From Acidihalobacter aeolianus (GTDB lineage: Bacteria > Pseudomonadota > Gammaproteobacteria > DSM-5130 > Acidihalobacteraceae): DNA of 64,000 nucleotides. The translations under genes were made by a program, and so were the position numbers. Numbering within the stretch: position 1 is the first letter of the stretch; each line of letters starts with the position of its first letter. The DNA lies in NCBI RefSeq assembly GCF_001753165.1, contig NZ_CP017448.1, positions 2,560,462-2,624,461 of the forward strand, written 5' to 3'. The notes under the pieces are model-generated. The model was given only the letters and a program-made list of their open reading frames with translations, did not search any database and was not told the DNA's origin. Shown piece after piece: positions 1-8,369 of the stretch.

Positions 1-2
1 TG

Positions 3-347
3 GCCGGCTTCGTCCTGCTGCTCGCCCCCTACGTGACGCCGGTCGGCCCGCGTATCGGCTTTGCCATGGTCGGCTTCGTGCTGATCGTGATCGCCTGGCC
101 GATCCTGAGCGTGGCCGGCACGGGGCTGGCGGCGCGCCTCGCGCCCTTCAGCGAGGGTGCCGCGATGGGGCTGTTCAACGCCTCGCTGGCCCTGGCCACC
201 GTGATCGGTGCCTTCGCCAGCGGCCCGCTGATGGCCGCACTGGGCTTTCGCTCGATGGCGTGGATGGGCGTCGCCGGACTTGCGCTCTCGATTCTGTCGG
301 GGCTGAACCTAGCCCCTCGGCCGGTTGCGGAGCCGAGCAGCAGCTAG
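3..347 (+). CDS. MFS transporter, C-terminal fragment (5' end outside window)
   Basis: The frame is open from the first bases of the window, so this is the last ~114 residues of a gene that begins upstream. It shows three hydrophobic helices and the glycine/alanine-rich helix packing of the last part of a 12-helix major facilitator permease; the stretch GAAMGLFNASLALATVIGAF resembles helix 11 of AraJ/YdhP-type drug or sugar efflux permeases. The tail APRPVAEPSSS is a normal cytoplasmic end. It converges on the histidine kinase gene, and the two coding regions overlap by 4 bases. The substrate cannot be read from this fragment. Confidence 0.75.
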   Translation, partial: AGFVLLLAPYVTPVGPRIGFAMVGFVLIVIAWPILSVAGTGLAARLAPFSEGAAMGLFNASLALATVIGAFASGPLMAALGFRSMAWMGVAGLALSILSGLNLAPRPVAEPSSS

Positions 348-1759
348 CCGGCCGGCGCCGCGTCAGCTGCCGCAAACTGCAGCGTCACCCGCAGCCCGGG
401 AGCGTTGTCCGCCAGGCGCAGCTCCGCCTCGTGCAACGCGGCGATGGCCGCGACCAGGCTCAGCCCCAACCCGCTACCGGACGTGGAACGGCTGGACTCG
501 AGCCGATAGAAGCGCCCGGTGACCTTGTCCAGAGCCTCGGCCGGAATGCCCGGCCCGTCGTCGGCCACCGTCGCCGTCACGCCCTGCGGTCCAGTGTCCA
601 ACGCGAGCTCGATGCGGCTGCCGGCCGGCGTGTGGCGCAGCGCGTTCTCGATCAGATTGGCAAAGGCCTGCACCAGCAGCTCGCGGTCGCCGCGCACGTG
701 AATTCCCGGCGGGATGCGTGCGTGCAGGACATGGCCGGCATCCTCGGCCACCGGGAGATAGGCGTCGAGCACCGTGTCCAGCACGGCGGACAGGTCGACG
801 CGCTGGAAGCGGCTGCGACGCGCGCCGGACTCGATCTGCGCGATGCGCAGCAGCGCCGCGAAGGTCTCGAGGATCTGGTCGGTCTGCTCGAGGGCGTGAT
901 CCACGGCGAGCTGATAGTCGGCCACGCTGCCGGCGTCCCGCCGCGCGGTTTCCAGGGTCTGGCGAAGTCGCCCCAGCGGCGTGCGCAGGTCGTGGGCGAT
1001 GTCGTTGCTGACCTGACGCATGCCCTCCATCAGCTCCTGGATGCGCGCCAGCATCCGGTTCAGGTGCGTCGCCAGGGTGTCGAACTCGTCCTCGGTGCCG
1101 CGGACCGGAATCCGCCGCGCGAGGTCGCCGGCCACGATGTCGCCGGCGACGCGGTTGATCGCCTCCACCCGGCGCAGCGCGGCCGCGCCCATGAACGCGC
1201 CGCCGAGCGCGGCCAGCAGCAGGGTTGCGCCCACGCCCCAGGCCAGCGCGGAGAGCCACAGCTCGCGCATCTCGTTGAGCGCGCCGGCGTCCTGCCCCAC
1301 GAACAGGAGCAGGTCGCGGCTCAGCGCTCGACCCTCGCCCTGCACCACGCGATGCTCGCCCGACTCGCCCTCGCCGGCGTGGCCGCCGCTGCCCGGCAGC
1401 ACGAGCTGCTGCCACCCCTCGCGCGGGCGCACGCCGGGCGGCAGGTTGCCGGCGAGCCGCGTGCCCTGCCCATCCAGCAGCAGGAACCAGCCGCCGTGGC
1501 CATGCTCCCCCCGCGTGCGCGCGTCGATGGCGTGCCGCAGACCCTCCACGCCGGCATGGCGCAGCACGCTCTCCAGCGTATGGAAATCGGTTTCGGTCAC
1601 GGCGCGTAGCTGGCGCTCCATGTAGCCCGCGGTCTGCCAGTAGATCACCCCGAACAGGACGAACACCGAGGCGGCGAACAGCGCCGCATAGCCCAGTCCG
1701 GTGCGGAACCCGGTGCTGTGCAGCAGTCTATGCGGGCGCACGCAGGGAGTACCCGGCAC
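344..1759 (-). CDS. Two-component sensor histidine kinase
   Basis: Inner-membrane sensor kinase of 471 residues. Helix 1 lies near residues 20-42 and helix 2 near 185-207, with a ~140-residue periplasmic sensor region between them. A HAMP linker follows, then the HisKA box with IAHDLRTPL (phospho-acceptor His) and a C-terminal HATPase with N-box NLIENALRHT and G-boxes DDGPGIP and GSGLGLSLV. It should phosphorylate the response regulator encoded just upstream; the two reading frames overlap. The annotated ATG overlaps the regulator by 32 bases, and a GTG six codons later (at 1741) is an alternative. The layout matches the QseC/CusS/TctE group, but the ligand is unknown. Confidence 0.9.
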   Translation of the reverse strand: MPGTPCVRPHRLLHSTGFRTGLGYAALFAASVFVLFGVIYWQTAGYMERQLRAVTETDFHTLESVLRHAGVEGLRHAIDARTRGEHGHGGWFLLLDGQGTRLAGNLPPGVRPREGWQQLVLPGSGGHAGEGESGEHRVVQGEGRALSRDLLLFVGQDAGALNEMRELWLSALAWGVGATLLLAALGGAFMGAAALRRVEAINRVAGDIVAGDLARRIPVRGTEDEFDTLATHLNRMLARIQELMEGMRQVSNDIAHDLRTPLGRLRQTLETARRDAGSVADYQLAVDHALEQTDQILETFAALLRIAQIESGARRSRFQRVDLSAVLDTVLDAYLPVAEDAGHVLHARIPPGIHVRGDRELLVQAFANLIENALRHTPAGSRIELALDTGPQGVTATVADDGPGIPAEALDKVTGRFYRLESSRSTSGSGLGLSLVAAIAALHEAELRLADNAPGLRVTLQFAAADAAPAG

Positions 1760-2405
1760 CGCGCACGGTGTGGATCAGTGGCGGGTCGAAATCGCGGTCG
1801 ATCTTCTGCCGCAGACGGCTGATGTGGGTCTCGACCACGCTGGTCCTTGGGTCGAAATGGAAGTCCCAGACCTGTTCCAGCAGCATGGTGCGGGTCACCA
1901 CCTCGCCGGCGTGGCGCAGCAGGTATTCGAGCAGGCGGAATTCGCGCGGCTGCAGTTCGATCGTCGTACCCCGCCGACTGACCCGACGCTTGACCAGATC
2001 CATTTCCAGGTCGGCGACGCGCAGCACGGTGGGTGCCTCACTGATCGGTGGCCGGCGCCCGAGCGCGTGCACGCGGGCGGCCAGTTCGGAAAACGCAAAG
2101 GGCTTGACCAGATAATCGTCGCCGCCGGCCTCCAGCCCCTCGACCCGGTCGTCGACCCCTCCGAGGGTGGTCAGGAACAGCACCGGCGTCTTGTTGCCGG
2201 TCGCGCGGAGAGTCTTCACCAGGGTCAGACCGTCCAGCAGCGGCAGCATACGGTCCACGACCAGGAGGTCGTAGCCGCCCTCGGTGGCGTGAAACAGCCC
2301 GTCGCGCCCGTCCACCGCCATGTCCACCGCATGGCCGAGTTCCTGCAGGCCGCGGGCGATGTAGCGCGCGGTTTCGGCATCGTCCTCGACAACCAGTACC
2401 TTCAT
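1728..2405 (-). CDS. OmpR/PhoB-family response regulator
   Basis: A 225-residue DNA-binding response regulator. The receiver domain (1-115) has the acidic pair EDD at 7-9, phospho-acceptor Asp51 in LLVVDRMLPL, the Thr at ~80 and Lys101 in LVKPF. The C-terminal half is an OmpR winged helix (ELQPREFRLLEYLLRH, the wing ending HTVRGAGYSLR). Its start overlaps nothing, and its end overlaps the sensor kinase gene, so the pair is probably one transcript. The sequence is closest in feel to the CopR/CusR/QseB group. A PepSY gene with a histidine-rich tail lies directly upstream on the same strand and may belong to the regulon. Confidence 0.93.
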   Translation of the reverse strand: MKVLVVEDDAETARYIARGLQELGHAVDMAVDGRDGLFHATEGGYDLLVVDRMLPLLDGLTLVKTLRATGNKTPVLFLTTLGGVDDRVEGLEAGGDDYLVKPFAFSELAARVHALGRRPPISEAPTVLRVADLEMDLVKRRVSRRGTTIELQPREFRLLEYLLRHAGEVVTRTMLLEQVWDFHFDPRTSVVETHISRLRQKIDRDFDPPLIHTVRGAGYSLRAPA

Positions 2406-2477
2406 CGCGGGTATCTCCTATGCCGGAAGCAGTCTAGCGCAAGGCGTCCCCGTGCTGGTGTGCACCCCGCATGGGCT

Positions 2478-2509
2478 CCGGGCGGCGGCCGTCGGTGGCC
2501 GCCGCCCGG
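2478..2509. terminator. GC-rich perfect hairpin between PepSY gene and response regulator
   Basis: A perfect 13-bp inverted repeat (CCGGGCGGCGGCC / GGCCGCCGCCCGG) with a 6-base loop lies just after the stop of the minus-strand PepSY gene. It has no T-run, so it may be a weak terminator or a processing/attenuation hairpin that separates PepSY expression from the downstream two-component genes. Confidence 0.55.
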
Positions 2510-2515
2510 ATCGGT

Positions 2516-2938
2516 TCAGTCGTCCTCGCCTTCGTGCATGTTCATGCCGTCCCGCTCGTGCTCATGCTCGTGCTCACCCATGGCATTGCGGTTGGCGTAC
2601 TCATGCTCGGAACGCATTTCCACCGCCTCGGCCTTGCGGCTTTCGAAACTGTTTTCCAGCAGCTTCCCGCTGCGGGCATCGACGCCCACCTCGCGCAGGC
2701 CATGTGCGGTCTGAATATCGAACGAATAGCGCAGACCGGACCCACCGTGTTCCCTTTCCAGTTCCGCGCTGCGGATCTTGCCGGGCGCAACCTGCATGGC
2801 CTGATCCCGCGCCTGCTGCATCGTCACCTTGGCCTGATCGGCCAGATGCTCGCCCGCATAGGCGGTATACAGGGCACCCGAGCCCAGACTCAGCGCACTG
2901 GCACCGATCAACGTCAACACGACTTTTTTCATTGGCAT
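2516..2938 (-). CDS. Secreted PepSY-domain protein with His-rich tail
   Basis: A 140-residue exported protein. Residues 3-28 form a Sec signal peptide (KKVVLTLIGASALSLGSGALYTAYA) cut before GEH. The middle is a single PepSY domain: a helix beginning QAKVTMQQARDQAMQVAP, then strands with YSFDIQT and the typical VGVDARSGKLLE. The last ~25 residues are rich in His, Glu and Met (EHEHEHERDGMNMHEGEDD), which suggests metal binding in the periplasm. PepSY proteins of this size often sit beside OmpR-type two-component genes, as here. The start is supported by GAGG eight bases before the first ATG; a second ATG lies two codons on. Confidence 0.85.
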   Translation of the reverse strand: MPMKKVVLTLIGASALSLGSGALYTAYAGEHLADQAKVTMQQARDQAMQVAPGKIRSAELEREHGGSGLRYSFDIQTAHGLREVGVDARSGKLLENSFESRKAEAVEMRSEHEYANRNAMGEHEHEHERDGMNMHEGEDD

Positions 2939-3178
2939 GATTTCATCCTCGACAGTCTTGAGTTCTGCAATCCCCGGGCTTGCCGGGATGGATCCGCACC
3001 CGCGGATTCACGGTGCCCAAGATGTCACAGCGGGTCTCATGACGGCCTTGCCGGCAGCTTACCGTTCGGTAAAGTGCCCGCAACTCGGCCGATTGTCGAT
3101 TCGAGGCACTTTGGGCAAACTCGACAGCCGGACAGTCATTACGCCCAACGTCCGAACCACATCGAGGAATGCCCGACC

Positions 3179-4018
3179 ATGCGCACCCTGCCGCGTATTG
3201 CACTGATTTCGACCCTGACCCTCGCCGCCGGCCCAGCTTTCGCCGACGGCCTGCTCTTCGCCCCCGTGCCGCTGGCCATCCAGGCCGCCCGCTCCGGGAT
3301 TTCGCTGGGCGCCGCGCGACTTTCGCAGAATTTTGCCGAAACCAGCAACGGCGCGACGCTGGATACCGAAACCGGCTCCATCGGCGGCTATACGCTGGGG
3401 GTGGGCACGCAATGGAACTACCTGGGGCTACACGCGAACTATTCGGACTTCAAGGGTAACGACACCTACAACGGTGCGCTGCAAGACCTGCAGACCGGTG
3501 CCCTCACGCCCTATCAGGACGCCAGCGGCAATCGCATGCTCGACTGGTCCGTGCAGGCGGACCTGGGTTTCTCGCCAGCACCCGGACTCGCGGTCATGCC
3601 CGACGTGTTCGCCGGGCGGCATATCTGGTATCGCAGCGCCGGAGGCGTCGGCGGATACGAGGAGGATTACTACAACGACTACCAGGGCATCGGCCTGGAC
3701 ATCGCCTATACGGCCGGCAGCCTGGTACTGAGCGGGTCATATCAGAGCGGCACGACCTCGGGCGCCTACATGGACAGCTACCTCGGCAGTGGTGCTCGCT
3801 TCAATCTAGGCAGCCACAGCTGGCAACAGGCCGCCGTGTCGCTCACCTGGGTGCCGAGCCTGCGCTGGAAGGTTTTCGCCAGCTACACGGAAACGCGATT
3901 CGGCTACGGACAGTCCGCCCCGCAACCGATCCAGGTCAACGGTTCCACCTACACCTTCTTCGAGCCCGACAGCACCACCCGCGAGGGCGTGTTCAGCGTC
4001 GGCGTGCGGGTATTCTGA
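3179..4018 (+). CDS. Outer-membrane beta-barrel protein, function unknown
   Basis: A 279-residue protein with a clear signal peptide (MRTLPRIALISTLTLAAGPAFA, cut before DG). The rest is alternating polar/aromatic beta-strands (for example WNYLGLHANYSDFKG, SLVLSGSYQSG, RWKVFASYTETRFGYG) and the chain ends in VGVRVF, with the terminal Phe that marks BAM-assembled barrels. It is about the size of a 10-12-strand barrel. The open frame extends far upstream, but no hydrophobic leader exists there, so the ATG at 3179 is preferred. It is monocistronic. I do not recognise a named family. Confidence 0.75.
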   Translation: MRTLPRIALISTLTLAAGPAFADGLLFAPVPLAIQAARSGISLGAARLSQNFAETSNGATLDTETGSIGGYTLGVGTQWNYLGLHANYSDFKGNDTYNGALQDLQTGALTPYQDASGNRMLDWSVQADLGFSPAPGLAVMPDVFAGRHIWYRSAGGVGGYEEDYYNDYQGIGLDIAYTAGSLVLSGSYQSGTTSGAYMDSYLGSGARFNLGSHSWQQAAVSLTWVPSLRWKVFASYTETRFGYGQSAPQPIQVNGSTYTFFEPDSTTREGVFSVGVRVF

Positions 4019-4093
4019 GCAGGTCGCAAGACTGGGCAAGCGCCAAGGTCGCGACTATATAGAAAGGCATCCATACGGCCAGCCATAACGCTC

Positions 4094-4750
4094 ATGCGCC
4101 AAACAGGCATCATCACGAACTGGATCGATGACAAGGGCTTCGGTTTCATCACACCTAGTCAAGGCGGCGAACAGGTTTTCGTGCACGTCACAGCATTCGA
4201 GCCCGTGCGTAATCGTCCTACCGTGAATTCGCACGTGACCTACGTGCTCAAAAGCGACTCGCGTGGGCGACTGCGGGCGGAGCAGGTCCAATACGTCGAA
4301 CAAAACCCCGGCAAATCCACCACCCTGTGGCGGCGAACCGTCGCAATCGCAGTACCGCTGGCGTTCCTGGGTGGCGTTTCTGTGCTGTCCCTGACCGGGA
4401 AGCTGGCGCATGAAATCATGTGGCTATATGGGCTCGCCAGCACCGCCGCGTTCCTGCTCTATGCGAAGGACAAGGCCGCCGCACGGAAAAATCGCAGGCG
4501 CACGCCGGAAAAGAGGCTCCATTTGCTCGCCCTCGTCGGCGGCTGGCCGGGGGCCTGGGTTGCGCAGCAGTTGTTACGGCACAAATCCAGGAAACCGGAA
4601 TTCCGCGCGATTTTCTGGGTCACCGTGGTCCTCAATTGCGGCGCTTTTGCCTGGGCCTTGTCGCCCGAAGGCGCGGCGGCTCTCAAAACGACGCTGGATG
4701 CCATCGACGCCCAGTGGCTGCGCCACGCCATGATCGAACTCGCCGGGTAA
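4094..4750 (+). CDS. Cold-shock domain / DUF1294 membrane protein
   Basis: A 218-residue two-part protein. Residues 1-68 are a cold-shock OB fold (GIITNWIDDKGFGFITPS with the RNP1-like GFGFI, then QVFVHVTAF as RNP2-like). Residues ~80-205 form a DUF1294 membrane region with about four helices, including the family signature around YAKDKAAARKNRRRTPEKRLHLLALVGGWPGAW. CSD-DUF1294 fusions are common in proteobacteria, and the function is unproven. The gene is followed by a strong hairpin, so it is probably transcribed alone. Confidence 0.88.
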   Translation: MRQTGIITNWIDDKGFGFITPSQGGEQVFVHVTAFEPVRNRPTVNSHVTYVLKSDSRGRLRAEQVQYVEQNPGKSTTLWRRTVAIAVPLAFLGGVSVLSLTGKLAHEIMWLYGLASTAAFLLYAKDKAAARKNRRRTPEKRLHLLALVGGWPGAWVAQQLLRHKSRKPEFRAIFWVTVVLNCGAFAWALSPEGAAALKTTLDAIDAQWLRHAMIELAG

Positions 4751-4803
4751 ACGGGGATCGGTACGCATCCATGCCGCTAACCTGCGGATGCGTCATTCCC
4801 CGT
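4751..4803. terminator. Bidirectional hairpin between CSD/DUF1294 gene and merR remnant
   Basis: Nested inverted repeats ACGGGGA...TCCCCGT (outer) and ACGCATCC...GGATGCGT (inner) start at the base after the CSD/DUF1294 stop codon. The position between two converging genes fits a shared terminator; there is no long T-run. Confidence 0.6.
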
Positions 4804-4841
4804 CGCAACGCAGGATTCACCCGCTTCGGCAGTCCGGGCCA

Positions 4842-5241
4842 TCAGTTCTCCTGCAGGGCCGCTATCAGCGGGCAAGGACCGGCAGCGGACTGCCCGACGC
4901 AGCACTCGACCAGGCCGGCCAGCGCCGCCTCCATGCGCGCCAGATCCTGCAGCCGTTCACGCACATCGCGCAGGCGCTCGCGCGCCAGCCCTGCCGCCTC
5001 CTCACAGTGCGTGCCGTCTTCCAGACGCAACAGATGGCAGACCTCCTGCAGCGTGAAACCCAGCCGCTGCGCCGACTTGATGAACCGCGTCCTTGCGACG
5101 TCGGCCTCGCCATAGCGGCGGGCGAGGCGGTTCGCGGAGGAGCCCCTTGCGCAGGTAGAAGCGGATGGTTTCGACGCCGACGCCTGCGACCTTCGCGAAG
5201 CCGCCGATGGTCATGAATGCCTTCCCGTTCGTCATGCTCAC
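4842..5241 (-). pseudogene. merR: MerR-type (mercury) regulator, frameshifted
   Basis: Two minus-strand frames together make one MerR protein. The N-terminal frame gives [25 protein letters not shown], the MerR DNA-recognition helix-turn-helix. The C-terminal frame continues [20 protein letters not shown], then [10 protein letters not shown] and LVECC...[12 protein letters not shown]. The three cysteines that bind Hg(II) in MerR (in THC, ECC and PCPL) are all present. The frames join near 5125-5145 with a +1 shift, and about four wing residues usually found there (as in YGSI) are missing. This fits an out-of-frame deletion of about 11 bases. No mer resistance genes are nearby. It is either a recent pseudogene or a sequencing error. 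Confidence 0.8.
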
Positions 5242-5402
5242 GTCCCGATACGACTACGCCGCCGAGTCTACGCCCTCCGCCCCACCCGGCAAGCCCGCCT
5301 CCTTGACAGCCCCTCGACGGCTGGCTAGGGGTTAAGACTTGCGGAGAGCGATGTGCGGCAGCTCGCGACTCCCGACATCAATAACAAAAGGGGACTCGGC
5401 AC

Positions 5403-5783
5403 ATGGACAGAAAATACCTGTTCACCGCACTGATCTACGGCATCCTCGGCCTGGCACTGGGCATCCACATGGCCGCCTCGCACGATCACGGCCAGCTCGT
5501 CACCCATGCGCACATCATGCTGCTCGGTTTCGTGGTTTCGTTCTTCTATGCGCTCTGCCACAAGCTGTGGTTGCACGAAGCGAACTGCCGCCTGGCCAGC
5601 ATCCAGTTCTACGCCCATCAGGTCGGCACGCCGGTATTGCTCGTGTGCCTGTTTCTGCTCTATGGCCATATCGCCCCCGAGTCGATTCTCGGACCCTTGC
5701 TCGGCATCGCCTCGATCACGGTCCTGCTCGGCATGCTGGCCATGGCGGTGATGGTGGTCATGCGGCGCGCACCGGCCACCTGA
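5403..5783 (+). CDS. Small four-helix membrane protein with His-rich motif
   Basis: A 126-residue integral membrane protein with about four helices (8-25, 37-55, 72-90, 95-118). The loop and second helix carry HDHGQLVTHAHIMLLGFVVS, with five histidines, plus a later LCHKLWLHEANC. The pattern recalls small haem-copper-oxidase-associated or subunit I-like proteins in which helix histidines can bind haem or metal; this is resemblance only. RBS AGGGGA lies upstream of the ATG. It sits alone between two genes that are both frameshifted. Confidence 0.7.
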   Translation: MDRKYLFTALIYGILGLALGIHMAASHDHGQLVTHAHIMLLGFVVSFFYALCHKLWLHEANCRLASIQFYAHQVGTPVLLVCLFLLYGHIAPESILGPLLGIASITVLLGMLAMAVMVVMRRAPAT

Positions 5784-5806
5784 CCGCCTGTCGACGGGAC
5801 CCGCAC

Positions 5807-7190
5807 CTAACCCCGACCGAGCAACGCCCCGAGCACGCCGCGCATGAGCTGGCGGCCGAGCTGGCTGCCAATGCTGCGCGCGGCACTCTTGATCAGCGCT
5901 TCGCCCACCGACTGACGGCGGCTTCCGGACGGCGCACGCGTGCGGGGCGCGCCGTTCCTTCGCCGTGAGCGGTCCGATGCGCGAGCGCGGCGGCACGATC
6001 AGCACGCGCTCGACGGGTTGCGGCCGACCCTTGGCATCCAGCGAGGACACCAGTGCCTCGCCGGTGCCGAGGTCGGTCAGTACCGAGGCCACGTTCAGCG
6101 ACGGGTTGGACGGTAAATTCTCCGTCGCAGCGCGGATCGACTTGCGGTCCTTGGGCGTGAAGGCGCGCAGGGCGTGCTGCAGCTTGAGACCGAGCTGGCC
6201 GAGCACGTCGTCGGGCACGTCGGTCGGGCTCTGCGTCACGAAGTACACGCCCACGCCCTTGGAACGGATCAGGCGCACCACCTGCTCGATCTTCTCGCGC
6301 AGCGACGGTGCCGCATTCTCGAACAGCAGGTGCGCCTCGTCGAAGAAGAACACCAGCCTGGGCAGCGGCGCATCCCCGGCCTCGGGCAGTTCCACGAACA
6401 GCTCGGCGAGCAGCCACAGCAGAAAGGCCCCATACAACCGTGGCGCCTGGCTGTAGAGCCGGGTCGCGTCGAGCAGACTGATCACGCCGCGCCCGGAAAA
6501 GTCGCACTGCATCAGGTCGGTCAGAGTCAGCGCCGGCTCGCCGAAGAAGCGATCGCCGCCCTGCTCTTCCAGCACCAGCAGGCGGCGCTGAATGGTCGCG
6601 ATGCTCGACGGCGACAGCAGGCCGTACTGGCGCGAAAGCTCGGCGCGATGCTCGCCCAGCCAGACGAGCAGTGCGCGCAAGTCCTTGAGGTCGAGCAGCA
6701 GCAGACCCTGTTCGTCCGCGATGCGGAAGGCCGCGTAGAGCACGCCCTCCTGCGTCTCGTTGAGTTCGAGCAGGTTGGCCAGCAGCAGCGGGTCCATTTC
6801 CGAGATCGTGGTGCGGATCGGATGCCCGCTCTCGCCGAACAGGTCCCAGAACACCACCGGCGACGGCTCGGCGCGATAGTCGGGAACGGGAATCGACGCC
6901 ACCCGCTCCTCGATCTTCGGGTGTAGCGAGGCCGCCGCGGCCAGACCCGAGAGGTCGCCCTTGATGTCCGCCGCGAAGACCGGCACGCCGAGGCGCGAGA
7001 AGCCCTCGGCCAGAATCTGCAGGCTGACCGTCTTGCCGGTGCCGGTCGCGCCCGCGATCAGCCCGTGGCGATTGCTCATCCGCGCCGGTTGCACTACCTG
7101 ACTGCCCGATGCGCCGCCCAGCAGCACCGCTGCCCCAGAATCCATACCCCCCTCCCGCATCCATGGCGTGTCCGTCACGCCTTCCCGCAA
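5807..7190 (-). pseudogene. HerA-like DUF853 (YjgR-type) ATPase, frameshifted near C-terminus
   Basis: The main frame encodes a nearly complete DUF853 ATPase of the HerA/FtsK fold. It has Walker A in GLIAGATGTGKTVSLQ, Walker B in RLVFFFDEAHLLF and the sensor-like YFVTQSPTDVPD, and runs through RIGPLTAKERRA. There the frame breaks. The family's C-terminal tail (RRQSVGEALIKSAARSIGSQ ... LGALLGRG) is present in the +1 frame and stops at 5807. The usual linker of some 40-50 residues between these parts is missing. Without the shift the main frame runs on antisense through the neighbouring membrane-protein gene to 5325, adding a nonsense tail. The catalytic core could still be made. Confidence 0.8.
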
Positions 7191-7223
7191 GTATAGGAAG
7201 ACCGGACCTCGCCGACCGAGGGC

Positions 7224-8009
7224 TTAGAACCAGGCCGCGATCAGGCCCTTCTGCCAGACGTAGCGGACGATCATCGCAAAGCACATGAACACGATCAGCG
7301 GACGGATCAGGCGCGCGCCGCCGCGCACCACCATGTGCGAGCCGGCCCAGGCGCCGAGCACCTGCCCGAGCACCATGACGCCACCCGCCAGCCACAGCAC
7401 CTTCCCGCCCAGGGCGAACACGGCGAGCGAGGCCGCGTTGCTGGCGAAATTGAGCAGCTTGGCGCGCGCGGTCGCCGCCACCAGCGGCTGGCCGCGCAGG
7501 GCCACGCCGGCGAGCGCGAAGAACGAGCCCGTACCCGGGCCGAAGAAGCCGTCGTAGGCGCCGATCAGCGGCACCACGCCCTTGCTGTAAACCGCCTCGC
7601 CCAGGCGCGGTCGGCGCTCGACCGCCCCTGCCTGCGGGGCGAGCAGGAAGTACAGCCCGATCGCGAGCAACACCAGAGGCACGAGCACGTCTAGCACCTC
7701 GGGGTGCAGGAACTGAACGGCCACGGTACCCAGGGCTGCACCCAACAGCGCCCAGAAGAACAGCCCGCGGATTTCGCACCAGTTCACCAGATCGCGATGC
7801 AGCATGTTCAGCGACGCGGTCAGGGTACCGAAACTGCCCTGCAGCTTGTTGGTGGCGAGTGCGTGCACCGGCGGCACCTGCGCCAGCAGCAGCACCGGCA
7901 GCGTGATCAGCCCCCCGCCGCCGGCCAACGTATCGACGAAACCGGCCAGCCCGGCGGCGCCGAACAGCAGAAGCAACAGATCGGGATGCAGGGAGGGCTC
8001 GATGCCCAC
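7224..8009 (-). CDS. TSUP family (TauE/SafE/YfcA-type) membrane transporter
   Basis: A 261-residue inner-membrane protein with 7-8 helices and the two half-repeats of the TSUP family. The first repeat carries the signature GFVDTLAGGGGLITLPVLLL and the second carries GAYDGFFGPGTGSFFALAG. Family members export sulfite, sulfoacetate or related organosulfonates, or are of unknown substrate. The motif GFVDTLAGGGG is most typical of the YfcA branch. It is separated from the DUF853 gene by only ~30 bases, so the two may be co-transcribed with this gene first. Confidence 0.88.
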   Translation of the reverse strand: MGIEPSLHPDLLLLLFGAAGLAGFVDTLAGGGGLITLPVLLLAQVPPVHALATNKLQGSFGTLTASLNMLHRDLVNWCEIRGLFFWALLGAALGTVAVQFLHPEVLDVLVPLVLLAIGLYFLLAPQAGAVERRPRLGEAVYSKGVVPLIGAYDGFFGPGTGSFFALAGVALRGQPLVAATARAKLLNFASNAASLAVFALGGKVLWLAGGVMVLGQVLGAWAGSHMVVRGGARLIRPLIVFMCFAMIVRYVWQKGLIAAWF

Positions 8010-8369
8010 GGCGTATTCCTGACAAGTGCGGCCCGGCCGCGACGTTTCATTCTATCAGCCGGCACGGGGAAACGGCCCCGGCTTACAGTCGTGAATCTGC
8101 CGGGATACTCTCCGGAACCGACAGGAAATTACATAAGATTCCAAATAATCCGGAAAATTAATTAATAACACTTATTTAATATCGCGCCATCACGGTGCAC
8201 CTCGCAACACCCATTCACGCTGAAGGTGCAGACCGTAGATTTTTTCCCATAAACAACACGATCTCAGACGATATTATCCAGGATATTACCTAACTTATCT
8301 GCGCAAAAAATTAATGGCATCCTTTTTGCTGAGTATCGACATCGTTCCGACAGAAGAGGATTTCGCGAC
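8010..8369. promoter_or_regulatory. AT-rich divergent control region upstream of the first TonB receptor
   Basis: A 360-base gap between the divergent TSUP gene and the TonB-receptor gene. Bases 8125-8350 are strikingly AT-rich for this genome (for example AAAATTAATTAATAAC near 8154). The gap contains the 15-mer GCGCCATCACGGTGC (8184-8198), which has a near-identical partner upstream of exbB. No ORF of interest is visible. It likely carries the promoter of the peptide-uptake locus; exact -35/-10 boxes are not convincing. Confidence 0.5.
8184..8198. promoter_or_regulatory. Candidate operator GCGCCATCACGGTGC (copy A)
   Basis: This 15-mer differs by one base from the one at 15104-15118. Both are downstream of an AT-rich block and upstream of a TonB-system gene. 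The ends form an imperfect dyad (GCGCC-N5-GGTGC). Shared regulator binding is inference. Confidence 0.35.

Noticed and set aside
260-1609. Long plus-strand ORF (449 codons) across the histidine kinase gene
   Set aside because: Its product is Arg/Gln/His/Ala-rich noise antisense to a kinase with all boxes intact; a typical GC-rich shadow.
5893-8025. 710-codon minus-strand ORF spanning the DUF853 and TSUP genes
   Set aside because: It crosses two recognisable genes in the wrong frame and is Arg/Ala/Gly-rich.
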